From Anaeramoeba flamelloides (taxonomy: Eukaryota; Metamonada; Anaeramoebidae), in NCBI GenBank assembly GCA_027625915.1, contig JANTQA010000021.1:992001-1056000 (forward strand): a stretch of 64,000 nt of DNA. Direction: 5' to 3'. The notes below the pieces were generated by a model. It was not told the DNA's origin and ran no database searches. It saw nothing but the letters and a program-made list of their open reading frames with translations. Position numbers and translations under genes: made by a program. How positions within the stretch are numbered: position 1 is the stretch's first letter; every line of letters starts with the position of its first letter. This document shows positions 24,230-37,115 of this stretch, in pieces.

Positions 24230-24493
24230 TCAACCAGACTCAAAATGAAAAGTTTGATCAATTAGTAAAAGAATAAATAAACGACTACAGACAAAAAGGT
24301 GTATTAAACCCATTAAAAGTTTTTTAAGAATATGTTTTTTTGAGTTGGGTTTTTTCTTTGGTTGAAAAATCATTAAAAATTTGTTCATAAATTTGACTAT
24401 TTTGGAGATTCCCAAAACAATACCTATTGTTCTTTGAACCAATTTGAGAAAATAGGCAATAAATTCTTCGTGGTAGGGCGATATTTAGAGTAT
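24230..24493 (-). pseudogene. Coding-like fragment after a splice-acceptor-like site
   Basis: On the minus strand TTTCTTTTTAG at 24494-24504 is followed by a protein-like frame (LNIALPRRIYCLFSQIGSK) and, shifted, another (NKFLMIFQPKKKPNSKK) running to a stop at 24230. Two frames both look protein-like, which suggests a frameshifted host gene relic or chance. No family recognised. Confidence 0.2.
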
Positions 24494-25777
24494 CTAAAAA
24501 GAAAAATATATTTCTCATTTTCGAAATGATATTGTTACTTTCCAATAAATAAATGAAAATTTTTAAGTTCAATTTCTTGAATATTAATTATTACTGCTAC
24601 AATCAAATTTAGAAGAGTAAAAATATTCTCTCAGAGTTAACTGAGGAAGTTTAATTTATTGTCTAATAATATCATTTCTACGATATTTTTAAAGATCTTT
24701 GGTTTTACTTCAACTCATTAACAGAAAAATATTTTGGAATATGAAATAAAAATTTTCATTTTTTAATTGGAAAATAATAGTATATCAAATTGAGTACATT
24801 ATTTTTTGTTGGAGTGGTGATGATCTTTAATTAATTAAATTACATATAAAATGTCAAGTAGAAATATTGACAAATTCAATCCTACTTTCTATCCGTAGGG
24901 TATAATCGAACAAAGATCTTTTTTTTTTTTTTTTTTTTTTTTTGAGAAATAGCCAATGTAGATATTCCTAGAAAATTAGTTATGTTTTATCAGTGTTTTT
25001 TTCTTAGCTTTCAAAAAAAAAAATAAATCATATAATTCTGATAAAAAAAGAGATCTAAATGAAGTTTATTGATTCGGATGATAATAATATAAGTACCTTA
25101 AACTTTGGAGTTAATATGTTTCTTTCTTTTAATTACTTCTCCTTTTTTTTTTTAAGTAATTCCTATAATTAAAAATTTTATTTATCTTTTTTTCACTCAT
25201 GACAAATTCAATTTTTTATGCTCTTTTATTCATTTGCTATACATACATTTAGTTATGGAAAAGTGATGGTTTAATCAATTGCCCACCCCCCCAAAAAAAA
25301 AAAAAAAAAAAAAAAAAATATTTTCCAAAATAAGATTCCCAAAAGTTTACTAAATAAAATGAAAACTGTTTATTTAATTATTGAAAATATTTTGTAGTAT
25401 AATTTTGGGCTGATTATCAATGGTTTTTCTCCTATTCTAGATTTTGTGAAATAAATAATAATACAAAAATTAATTTCGAAAAAGAAACTTTAAGGATGTT
25501 CTTAAAAGAATTATTTTCATTAGAATAAATGAAGAGGGGCAGTTAAACAAAATTGCCTTTTGATGGCTTGAAACTCTAAATTATTTTTGAGTATTGCCTC
25601 CAGTTATAATTTTGAAAACAATCATAACCAAAATGGTCATTAATATTTGACTTTATTTTGTTGATTTTTGTCTGATTTTTAAAAGAGATATATACAAAAA
25701 TAAATTCCTAAAAATGTTTTAAATTATTTTTCTTTTTCTAGAATAAATTATGTTCTCAATTTAAAATTCTAATTTGT

Positions 25778-25808
<31 letters not shown>

Positions 25809-28800
25809 TTAGATGTTTTAATGATAAAGATATCTTATGAACAAATAATCATTAATCAAAGTTCGTTTTAGAATTAAAAAAAAAAAAAAAAAGATAACCA
25901 GTTGAAATTGCCCCCCCCCCCTTTAAATTTAAAAGAAAATATGGCACTTTTTTAGGTTATTTCACCCTCGACTTTGTTTTTTTTTTGATGTAAGAAGAGT
26001 TTATCTCTTTTATTTCTTGATTTTATAGTACATTAACGCGTTAACGACCTGTAATTTATACAAACAATAATAACTAAGGTGATTTAACTCACACGCGTTT
26101 ATGTCCTTTAACTCAACCATATTATTAAAAAAAATTTTCAAAAAATAAAAAACAATTATAATTTGATAGTTTTTTACATTTATATAATTTAACTTATGAT
26201 AAACATGAATGATTAATAAGAGATCTTGGACCAAGAGTTATTTTTTAAGATATTTTACAATTTAAGTTTGAAAATTCAATCCCTTAATAAGAATTTTTTC
26301 AAATTTAAAAATAAAATAATTTAATTTTTTTTAAAAAGTCAAGGGGTTATTTTTTTATCTTAAAAAAGTATTTTAAATCAAATAATACCTTTCAAATATA
26401 GTATCAATTATTTTGATCATGATAAATTATTTCAATTGAGAAATACTATCTATTTTTTTTTTTTTTTTTGACTTTAATAGGGAGAAATACAAAACAGAAT
26501 AATTTTTGATCTTACCAAAGAATATTAATTAATACTCCTTCAAATAACAATTCTATGAATTTAATTTGACTCTTGAATATAAAATTATTAAGGTTATCTT
26601 GTTTTTATATCAAAATTTCTCCTATTAGGCTAATAATAATCTTAAAAATTTACCTTCATCAAAATAAAACATGTAATTAGATCATACTTTTCAATTTTTA
26701 TTATTCAATAACTTATAAAAATTTCATAATTATTGTGATAGATTGCTAAAAATATCAATATTAATGGAATTAATAAATTAAAAAATTTATTCTCATAATT
26801 TAAAAATATTTCTAAATAAATATAATTATTCTCAATTAATAAAGATTATACTATTTTTTTGGTTACAAGTTGAATATTAGAGGTTTAAAAAAGTATGTTG
26901 GGAAATTTTTTAATTAGGTAGTTTCTTCCGTTTTTTCATTTTATTAAAACTATAAGTAAATAATTGGGTAAAATATGAATATGCAAATTACAATATATTT
27001 AAGTTTTCAAAAATTATTGTAATTTTTTTAAATCAAGTAAAATGTTTTATCTTGGGTTATATTAAAATTAAGTAGTTTTATATTTACTAAAAATTATTTT
27101 ACACTTCCTTTATAAATATTTTAATTTCTTATTCATTTAAAGAAAATTTTTTATTTTTATTTGGAAATAAGTGGAATGTTTCAACTTTTAAAGGAAAACG
27201 GGAAAAAATTATCAATTCTTAAAAAAAGAAAATTCATTTCTGAAAATAATATTTAAAAATAATTTAGGTTCTGTAGTTATCAATTTTTACATGTTTTTTT
27301 ATTTTCAAGAAATAATAAAATAATTTGAAATACCTTTTAAATTTAATTGAAGATTTTTTAGTTTAATAGTCACAAAAATACGATGGTCTTAAAAATAAAG
27401 AGAGAGTGAAAAATTTGTTTACATTCCATCAAAGAAGTTATCCCCTTATTATAAAACGAATCCGCATTATAAGGTAAATAAAAATACTTTACTAATAAAA
27501 ATGAAAAAAAAAAAAAAAATCATTAAAAAATGTTATTTTAAAATTCAAACATTTTTCAGTCTGATCACTATCAGATCTTTACAAAATAAACAATGATTTT
27601 CTTTTTTATTTTTATTGTTTTTAAAAAAATAAGTATTTTTTTCGAAAATTGGTAAATGACCAAATAAACACCTACAAAGTTTCTATTTTTTTTTTTTTAT
27701 AATAAAAAACTAAACATTTAAAAATCAGCAAAAGAGATTTTTTTAATTTCAACTTTTTAAAAAAATTAAAAATATTTTTTGAATTCATTCAGATATATAT
27801 TTATGATTATAAAAGGATAATACCATGAATTGGAAATTATATGTTTTTCGTGGTCAAATAACACTTTCTATTTGGCGAATCATAAAACAAAAAAAAAATA
27901 TTCTATTAAATTATAGAGAAAATTCTCCAAAATTTTACCGTATCTTGAAGTTGAAAAACAAAGTAAAAATCTGATTATTCTAATGGAAAACTAACATATA
28001 ATGCTATTTTCTGAAATAAATTATTATTTTTTGAAAAAATTTTGATCCATTTTTCTTATTTTTGGTTCTGGGTAAAAATCCAAACATGTCTTTAAATTAA
28101 AACAAAATCAATTATTTTATTTGAAAGAAGGAAGAAATTTTATTATATGCGGGGGGAAGTCTAAGAATATACTATTTAAATAAACCAACCTTTGAAATAT
28201 ACCAATATAAAAAATCTTACTTGATTTAAAAAAATTACAATAATTATTGAAAACTTAAAAAAAAAAATATAATTTTGTTATTAAAAGAACAGTCAAAATT
28301 GTTTTTTTTTCTTTTTATTTTATAAAAAAATAGTAAAAAATAACAAACAATCAAATTAAAATTTTTTCCAACATACTTTTTTAAACTCTAGAAAATTCAA
28401 ATGATAACTAAAAGAAATACTTTTTAATTTGATAACCTTATACCAATAATTAATAACTCAACTTTAATTATTTGAAGGGGTTGGTAATAACTCATATATT
28501 AAATTTACAATATGTTTTATTATTATTTCTCAATTTTTTAAAGATTTTCAAAAAGATAAAATTAATTCTAATTTATAATGTTATAAAAAATAATAGAAAT
28601 TCTCAAATAACTGATTTTAATAATAACGGTTCAATTTTTATTTCTAATATTTGTAATATTGTCTAGTCTTTTAAATATTAGAAATTTAATAAATATTTGT
28701 GAAAACAATAAATGATCAATTGTTTCTAGATCTTCAAGGATTCAATATTTGATTTATTTGGTATATATTATTAAATAAGATTAAATTTACAAGGTAGCCT

Positions 28801-29125
28801 GTTCATACAAACTATAAGAAATTACAAAAGGGGGGATTTCTGAAGAATAAAATTCTTTTTCAAATTTTTTTTTCTGAGGAGATCCAAAAATTGAAATCAA
28901 AAAGTCTCTGGATCTTTTTCCTGAAAATTCCATTTGAAAAATTTAATCTTTAAAAATAAAAACTCATTTCTCGAAACTAGATAATATTTTTGTTTTAAAT
29001 TTTTATTCTGAACCCCTTTTTTAAATTTCTACTCTATTATTCTTGGGGGAAAAAAAATAAATTAAAAAGTTACTATTTCCTTCAGCTTTACAATCCCTTA
29101 AATTTGAAAAAAAATGATCTTATTA

Positions 29126-29587
29126 TCGGGTGTGGATACTTGACAATTTGGTTCAAAGTTGATCGATCTTTGGCTTCTTTTGGGTTTTGATAGTGGCTAA
29201 AAAAGGCTATTTTTGGTAATTTTTTTTTTTTTCGGCATCCTAATTGGAGAGGTAAAATTAAAAAATTGGTAAGTTTTTAAGAATAAATTTTGATTTTTAG
29301 GTTATCGAATAAAATCTTTATTTACTTTTTTGTCAACTAACATAAAAGTAAATAAAATTGTTTTGAAAAGATCCAAATAAAACCAAACTATTTCAAAATT
29401 TCAATCAAAAACCCACAAAACACATTTTTTTTTAACTTACATTCCAGCCAATTAATTTTACACTCTTCAATTTCGTTTTCAGAAAAAAAAAATTTACCAA
29501 AAAAAGCCTTTTTTAAACACTATCAAAACCCAAACGAAGACAAAGATCCATCAACTTTGAACCAAATTAACAAGTATCCACACCCGA
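29126..29587. mobile_element. Non-autonomous DNA element with about 90-bp terminal inverted repeats
   Basis: The left end TCGGGTGTGGATACTTG is the exact complement of the right end CAAGTATCCACACCCGA. The arms continue for about 92 bp with few mismatches (shared words TTTGGTTCAAAGTTGAT, GGGTTTTGATAGTG, AAAAAAGGCT). The middle, about 280 bp, is unique AT-rich DNA with no gene. Total 462 bp. I could not define a target-site duplication. One copy only in this window. Confidence 0.8.
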
Positions 29588-30303
29588 CTCAAGTTCGTCT
29601 TTTTTCAAATTTCAAGTTTGTCAACCTTACATTTTGTCGCAGCTTAAAAAAAAAAAAATTGGGTAAAATTACTGTTTAATTTTCAAAAAAAAAGCAATAA
29701 TTACTAAGAAACAAATTATTAAACACATTTTGGTTCGAGAGAAAAATGTAGAAGTTAAAAATTGAAGTATTAAAAGTGTTTCTAAGTTCTGTCATTTTGT
29801 TTTTTCAACATTTTGATATTTGAATTAAAAATGGGAAAAATTTCCAGTTCATTTGCAATTTCCTTTTTCAAAGAGAAGAACTACAAACCCCAACCTACAT
29901 CTTTGAGAACTCAATTTAAATAAGAAAAATATGGTAACTGAAGTGAAAATTATTTCCCATTTTTCAAACAAATACCAGTAAAAAAAAAATCAAAAAATAC
30001 TAACTATATTGAATAAAACAAATCAAACTCAAATAAGAGCGATGAAAAAATCAAATTTTTTTTCCTATTTTTAATTCCTTTCGATCAAAAAATTTAGTGA
30101 AAATTAATTTTTAACGTAAATATTACGAGTAAAAATGGTTACTTCCTTAATCATTTTGAAAACCCTTAATTTATCTTTTGATTAACATATTTTTAAATTT
30201 CTCATCGTACTTCAAAACCTTTTAAAGATTTTTTGAATCATTTTTCACTATATTTATTTCTATAAAAAATCTTTTTTAGCACACCAAACCCATTTTCTTT
30301 CAA

Positions 30304-31857
30304 ATGGAAAACCAAGAAAAATGCTTTGAGTGCTCAAAAGCAAGCGATGTCTATTGTAAAACTTGTAAACATTTTTTGTGTCGTGAACACTCTACTTTAA
30401 TCCATTCGTTACGCACATTTCAGGGGCATCAAATGGTGGATGTGAAAAAAGAAAAAAAAAAAATCGACTCAATTCTTTGTAAGGAATGTGGACAAATGGT
30501 CGCAACATTATTTTGTGCAAAAAAAGAAAACTTTGTATGTCAAAAATGCAGTGAATACCACCAAAACTGTGACACCAAGATGCATATGAATTACGAATTA
30601 GCCACTGATTACTTAATTGGTGTTTTTGAATCGATTAAAATGATGAAAGTCTTGTCTAATAGTACAAAGATCTTCGAAAGGACAAAATTTAAGCAAGAAA
30701 AAGAGCAAAAAAACTTTGATTCGCAAATCCAAAGACTAGAGGGAATAGTATTAGAATTCCAAGAGAAATTTAGTCAATATACACGAGAAATGATTCAAGT
30801 TATCAAGAATGAAAAAGAAAAGTCGATCGAGGAGTATAGGCAATTAGTCAAAGAAAAAGAAATCAGCTTGAAAAAGATGAAGGACTTTTGGTTTGAATCT
30901 GAAGACAGCGGCACCCTGTTTACAAAAGATCTCGAGAATGATCAGATGCCACCACAAAAAATTGAAAAGATGTTAACTGTAATTCGTTCTTGTATCAAAA
31001 TTAACACTCAGATTTCCACAAACAGTATCCTTAAAAAAAATGTTAATACTTTTATTACCAAAGTATCTGATCTGTTGGAGCAACTCTCAGAAATCCCGAA
31101 ACTCAAAACAAACTCGCAATTTTATGTAAAAACATACCAAGAAAGAAATAAATCCGATTTAACAAAAAAACAAACAACAACCCCAAAAAAGAAACCACTA
31201 TTCCCACCAGAAACAAAGCCAAAGAAGAAATCCCCTTTTAAATTTAATGCAAACAAACCAAAATCAAATTTTTTCCAGAACGATCAAAAAGAAAAAAGGC
31301 AACAAAAAAATTTCTTCTTTGGAAAAAAAAAAATAAAAAATGAAGAAGAAGAAGAAGAAGAAATTGAAATAAAAAAAGAAATAAAAAAAGAGAAAGAAGA
31401 AAAAAAAGAAGAAAAAGAAAAAGAAGAAAAAGAAGAAAAAGAAGAGAAAGAAGAAGAAAAAGAAGAAGAGAAAGAAAAAGAGAAAGAAAAAGAAAAGGAT
31501 GAATTTAGCGATCTAACATCGATAAAATTGAAAATTTCAAATCAAAAAATTTCCTTTCTTCAATTAGGAAACTATTTTCAAAAAAACAGAATCATTATTT
31601 CTGGGTTTGGTGAACCTTTTTATGACTTCTGGGAATTTAAAGAACCCGAATTTGGCCCAACTAATGGAACAACAGGGGGATATGAAGTCACAAAAGAAAA
31701 TCCAAATTCTTCGTACGGTAACAGAAGAAGTAACAGGGAAGGAAATTTTGCTTCGATCACTTTTATGGAAAAATATAAAAAATTTTCAATTGAACAACTT
31801 CGTCTTCAAGATTATCTCATAAAAAATGTCGAATTTAAAAAGAATGAATTAAAGTAA
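30304..31857 (+). CDS. Double B-box zinc-finger, coiled-coil protein
   Basis: An uninterrupted 517-codon gene ending at TAA. Seen: a first B-box at about residues 7-45 (CFEC, YCKTCKHFLC, REHSTLIH, HQ), a second at about 58-97 (CKECG, LFCAKK, CQKC, CDTKMHM), a predicted coiled coil at about 125-205 rich in Lys/Glu, a Lys/Pro/Phe linker, a low-complexity Lys/Glu run at about 335-400, and a C-terminal part of about 115 residues with varied composition (ISGFGEPFYDFWEF) that may be a separate domain. There is no RING, so it is not a canonical TRIM ligase. B-box/coiled-coil proteins usually act as oligomeric scaffolds; the ligand is unknown. The start is the first ATG after a pyrimidine/A-rich leader (TTTCTTTCAA). 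Confidence 0.88.
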   Translation: MENQEKCFECSKASDVYCKTCKHFLCREHSTLIHSLRTFQGHQMVDVKKEKKKIDSILCKECGQMVATLFCAKKENFVCQKCSEYHQNCDTKMHMNYELATDYLIGVFESIKMMKVLSNSTKIFERTKFKQEKEQKNFDSQIQRLEGIVLEFQEKFSQYTREMIQVIKNEKEKSIEEYRQLVKEKEISLKKMKDFWFESEDSGTLFTKDLENDQMPPQKIEKMLTVIRSCIKINTQISTNSILKKNVNTFITKVSDLLEQLSEIPKLKTNSQFYVKTYQERNKSDLTKKQTTTPKKKPLFPPETKPKKKSPFKFNANKPKSNFFQNDQKEKRQQKNFFFGKKKIKNEEEEEEEIEIKKEIKKEKEEKKEEKEKEEKEEKEEKEEEKEEEKEKEKEKEKDEFSDLTSIKLKISNQKISFLQLGNYFQKNRIIISGFGEPFYDFWEFKEPEFGPTNGTTGGYEVTKENPNSSYGNRRSNREGNFASITFMEKYKKFSIEQLRLQDYLIKNVEFKKNELK

Positions 31858-34800
31858 TTTTTTCTACAATTATATTTAACCACACCATTATTAAAATACC
31901 TTGATCACCCTTTTTATTTTCCATCCGAATTTTTTTTCTTGATTTCCCTTTCCCCCCTTTTCCCTTTTTTATCATTTTTTTTATTTTTTATAAAAACAAT
32001 AATAATCTTCCTTGAACTTAATTTTCTTAATTTTTTTTTTTTTTTATAATAATAAAGTCCAATATCCAAAACAAATATTGGATGTTATTTTTCAAAAAGC
32101 AAAAATAAATAATTAATAAATTACAAAATCTTTTTTGAAAAAAAAAAAATAAAAATATTTCTTGGATACAATCAATTTCAAATAATTTTTTTTAGTTTTT
32201 ATTATTATTTTTTTAACTAATTTTCTCAAGATTTCACAATACACCAATAACAAATAGACATAATTGATAATGGGTTATTATCAACAAATGAACACCCTTT
32301 CACTCAAAGTGGATCAGCCAAAAATGAAAAATTCACTTTTTTTTAAAAATAAAACGAACCAAATGAAGATTGTTTCGAAATAAGAGAAATAATAAACTCG
32401 AGATTAGAGTTGAGAATCATAAACGAAATATCCGAATAAACGATAAATTTCAAAAAAAAAAAAAAGCATTTAAAAATTTTTTGATCCCTTTTCTTGGAAC
32501 GTCTTGTACAAAATTTCTCAATTTCTTTGGAAAATTAAAATTGTTGATAATAAGATTTTTTAATGATAAAGGTATTTATTTGAAACGAAAATATAAATAC
32601 TCTATTTTCTTTTATGTTAATTTGGAGTTTCAAAGCATTTTTTTTAAATTTCACCTTTTGAAAAAAAAAAAGAAAAAGAAGAAAAAAAACATAAAAAGCA
32701 AAATCCAAAAAAAAAAATACAAAATGAGAAAAAATAATCAGATTTAAAAATTTAAAATTTATTTTGATAAGAGAGATGAATTAAAGGTATAGAATAGTTC
32801 TATTTCTTCAATAAAACTGCCCCCTTTGAATGAAAAAGAGTTGAGTTTATATAATTATCAAAAGAATTTTATTTGTTTTTTTTTTTTAAAATTTATGGAG
32901 AAATCTTTACTCTCATCTTTTATTCTATTATGATTAGAAAAGGAATATTTTTATTGAAATATTTGGATTTTTTTTTCTTTGAAAAAGTTTAGAATCAACA
33001 AAGAATTTTTTTTTTATTTGAATATTTTTTTATTAAAAAAAAAAAAAAAGCCATAAAGAGATAATATACTAGTTATTTATCTAATTATTTAAATTGGGGT
33101 TATCTACTTTATTATTTTTTGATGAAGATTTATATTAAAATCTAGAATAAGTGAAAATGTAAAAGAATACTAGATTTTTGAAAATAATATCAATTCATAA
33201 ATATTAATTTTTTCATATTTGACGTACAAGAGTTAGAAAAAATATTCTATATTTTATACACTTTGACACAAAAATAATAATATAAACTACGTTTCAAAAT
33301 TTTAGACTTTCTTTTTAATGTTAATACAGGCCGTTTTGATTATTTTTATCTTTATTCTTATCAAAAAAATATTTTCAAATTTTTGCCTCAGAATCATTTT
33401 TTATAATTTTGCGAATTTTCGTTTCACTTTTTCAAATTTTTGTTTTTCTTTTTTTTTTAAGAAATCATTTTTTTCTAATTTTTCATTTTTTTTTTCTTCA
33501 TTTTCATTTACCTTTTTTTTTTTTTTTGATACAAAAGATCATGTGAAAAAAATCAGCAAAAAACAAATAATATCTAAGAAAATTGAAACTCTGCATGTGT
33601 TTTTTAAAATAAATTTAATTATTAGTAAAAAATACTCTTGATAACTTTTTTTCAGTGAAATTTCAGTAATTAAAAATCCATAGTTTCCATTTCAAAAAGT
33701 GCGACTCACTTTTTATTAGTACTTGTTTTTTTATAATTTGTTTAAATATTAAGTTATTATATATTTAGAATAACTTAGTTAAATTACAAATCAGATTTAA
33801 TTATTAGTTGTTCTTGAAAAACAAAGAATATTGTTTTTTCATTTTATTATTTTATATGAGTCACAATTTTTGAAATGGAGTTTATATGTGGAAATAATAT
33901 ATAATTGTATTAAATCTAACTCTAGCTTGATAAAATCATAAAATGGTGATAATACATCAGAAAATCTCTTTTATTCAGAAAATTATTTTATTTCATTAAA
34001 AAATAATTTTTTTCACATTTTTTTATTTTTTTTTAAATTATTAAAATTCAAACCAAGGACATGGACAGATAAATAACATCTTGTAAAAGTATTAAGTATG
34101 TAATAAAATATCTAGATTATGGGATTTAAAACAAATAGTAAAAAAAAATGTTTCTTTTAAAATATAAATTTTTTTTAAATAATAACAATTGACCAATTCA
34201 GAATTCAAATTATTGGATTTTAACAATTTATTTTTTTTCATTTTTCAACATTTCAAAAATTTTTTTATATAAATATTTTTTTACAAAGATGTAATCAAAA
34301 AAAATAATATAAGAACTCAATTTTTTTTTATAAATGCTTACTATTCCAAAAAACTTTTAATTTTTTTTTAATTTATTAATGAAGATAGCCAATTCAATAA
34401 AAATGTATCCTATTTACCTGCAATAATAATTTTTTTTCGATTTTCATTTCTATATATACAGAAGGCAATATTATAACTCATATTATTGCCTTTGCTTAAA
34501 ATAAAAATACAAAAAAATGATTTTTAAATAAAAGTAAGAAACTGAGAAAGTAAAGTAAGAAATTTAATTTTGCTCGTTTTTTTAAAAAAATCCCTTTTAA
34601 ACTTAATATTTAAATTTCTGTTTTATATCCCACGAACTGAATAAACAGTGGGATTTCATTTTATGTTAATTATTTCCCAAATTTCAAAATTACTACATTG
34701 GTTTTCAACTAAGATATTATCGAAAAAATTGGGGTATTTTTTTTTCACTTTTTATAAAAAATCAAATATTTTAGTAAAAATCATTGTTAATTGAATAAAA

Positions 34801-35432
34801 AAAATTAAGTTTAAAAGAATACTTATTGAGTCAATGAATAATGGAATTTATTTCAAAATATTTATATTAGAAAAATTTCCAATAATTAAAGAAAAATAAC
34901 ATATTTTGGACAAAACAATGAACGACCAATTTCAATAAAAAAACTAGTAATATGACAAGGGCACAAATGATTTTTGAAATAATAAAATAAATTTATATGT
35001 TTTTCATCATATTGGAAATTTGGTTGGGATTAAATAAATTATAAAAAGGATTTTTTTCATCAAAAAGAAAATAATAAATAGCACTTTTTAGACCTAAAAA
35101 ATATCCGAGATCATAAAATTTCATACCTTATATTTATGTAATAAAATACTAAAAAACAAATTGAATTATTACCATGAATCACTGGATAATTGTTTATAAT
35201 TTTATATATTTAAATGTTTTTTTGGATGATTTAACTGAGAAAGATATTTTAAAAATAATTGTAGTTAAATTTTGGGGAAATAATTTAGTTTACAGAATAT
35301 TGTAATTGTAAGAAGTTGATTATATTAAAAGGATTTAATACTATATCAAACAGTAGTTGATACAAATACATGACAATTACATGAAAAAAAAACTACTAAA
35401 TTAACTCGGTTAATTCTCTTATTCAAATGATT

Positions 35433-35629
35433 TACAGCCAGTTCCACTTTAAGGCACAAACTTTCAACGAAATTTAAGACATAATAAAAATCTCAAATTA
35501 ATACACAAAATCCAGATTCTAGTAAAATAATTTGAAAAAAAAAATTCCAAATTTTGGGACTTAATTTGGGATTTTTTTGTGTCGTAAATTTGGTTGAAAG
35601 TTTGTGCCTTAAATTTGAAACTGACTGTA
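35433..35629. mobile_element. MITE, TA-type palindromic family, copy 4
   Basis: Starts TACAGCCAGTTCCAC and ends TTTGAAACTGACTGTA, 197 bp, with both arms well kept (AAGGCACAAACTTTC; GAAAGTTTGTGCCTT). Confidence 0.85.
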
Positions 35630-37069
35630 TAGGAAATTAAAAACACAATTTTGATTATTTTTCTTCTTCTATACTCTCAAATACAAAAAAAAAACGTAAA
35701 AATGATAAAAAAGGATTTCAATTTGGAAAATTCCTAATGAAAATTTTTTCTTCTAACCCATTCAAACACTTTAAACAGATGCATTTCACTTATTAGTAAC
35801 TTTTCCCCTTTGATTGGAAAATGGATTTGTAATAATATTTAATAATTAGTTGTTCTTGAATACAAAAAAAATAAAATTTTCAATTGATTATTAAAAGTGG
35901 GTCATAATTTTTGAAATCTAGTCCAGAATATCTAATAATTCAATTTGAATCTAAAATCATCATTTTATTTAATATCGCCATTTTTTAAACTTTATTGTGG
36001 ATTGGAAGAGAAGTCGTCAAGTAATCAATTATATTTTTGTAGATATCAAAATATTAAAAATAAGACAGAAGTAGAATTTTGAAAAAATTAAACAAGAAGT
36101 ATTAATAAATAATTAAAGTTAAAATGTCGGAGGGGGGTTGAATAAACATTTGTTATTAAGCAAAAACTGGTGGTTAATTTTCACCTCATCTTTCAATTTA
36201 TAAACAAAAAAATAAATAATAATTTTAAAAAATATATAAATTCGGGAACCCAGTGCCCCACTCTGAGAGTCTTGGAATACCAATTATTAATCACGGAATG
36301 TGGAATTTTTATCTATAATCGATAATACTTCTATCGGGTTTTTGCCACTCGTGTGTATTCATGGCGTGGATAGTTTCTATTTGGTCATGAAAATGATAAA
36401 TTTTTTATATATATTTTAATTATTTTTCTTCTTCTCTTTTTTTTATTTGATGATTTTTCTTTAATTACTCCTTTCTCTAAATAAAGTTTATAAGAAAAAT
36501 AAAAAATAAATAATAATTTTCAATTTAAATAAAAATTGCTTTTGTAAGGTTTATTTATTATTAACTCTTTTTTTTATTATCATTATTATTTTTTCCGACT
36601 TGTAAAACCATTTTGTTAATTTAATTTCTCAAATTATTTCCATCTCTGCATCTTCATGATTAGTATAAGAAGTGAGAAGGTTAAAAAAAAATCCAAATTT
36701 TCATCATAATAATAATTTAAAAATAATATTGAAAAAAAATCCTATTATCATCAAAATAATTATTATCCTTTTTAAAGATGAACTTTTTTTGATAAGAAAT
36801 AATAATAATAAAAATCAAATATATGTATGTATATATACACAGCCGTTTTAAAAAAGTGAAGACTTTTTCAGAATTAAAATTTTTTTACAGTTTTTTATTT
36901 TAAAATAGTGAGGATTCCAAATTTAAATTCAGGTAGAGGCTGGAGTGGGAAGGAAATGCCTTTTTTTTAAAAAAAAGTCCACACTTTATTAAAATCGAAA
37001 ACTTATAAAAAGAATTAAAATCTGACAATTGGAAAAAAAAAAAAAAAATCACTTTTTTACAATAGCTGT

Positions 37070-37070
<1 letters not shown>

Positions 37071-37112
<42 letters not shown>
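37071..37112. repeat. TA microsatellite just 3' of the phospholipase gene
   Basis: About 20 TA units ending four bases before the stop codon of the minus-strand gene at 37116, so it lies in the presumed 3' UTR. Confidence 0.85.

Positions 37113-37115
<3 letters not shown>

Larger units (their letters stand above)
22854..30303. other. 7.4-kb AT-rich gene-poor region
   Basis: Close to the Myb gene (22854-23340) short minus-strand coding-like runs may be extra 5' exons. A short plus-strand frame at 23769-23816 ends exactly at a consensus GTAAGT donor (MRSFHKYFGFCALSF), a possible first exon. 24230-24493 on the minus strand follows TTTCTTTTTAG and is protein-like in more than one frame. From 24600 to 29100 I see nothing except poly-T (24919-24942), poly-A (25288-25317), TA microsatellite (about 25782-25808) and a C-run (25912-25921). 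A long inverted-repeat element is at 29126-29587. Confidence 0.5.
31858..37115. other. 5.3-kb AT-rich intergenic region
   Basis: Lies between convergent genes. I see no convincing gene. Contents: Lys- or Phe-rich random open frames (32370-32747, 33318-33641), a short hairpin (about 34461-34490, AAGGCAATA arms), a MITE at 35433-35629, a moderately GC-rich stretch at 36241-36380 with short coding-like runs on both strands but no settled gene, and a TA microsatellite at about 37071-37112. Confidence 0.5.

Noticed and set aside
32370-32747. 125-codon Lys-rich plus-strand frame
   Set aside because: Dominated by homopolymer A; a protein-like patch exists but no start, splice or domain supports it.
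33318-33641. Phe-rich 107-codon plus-strand frame
   Set aside because: Low complexity from T-runs.
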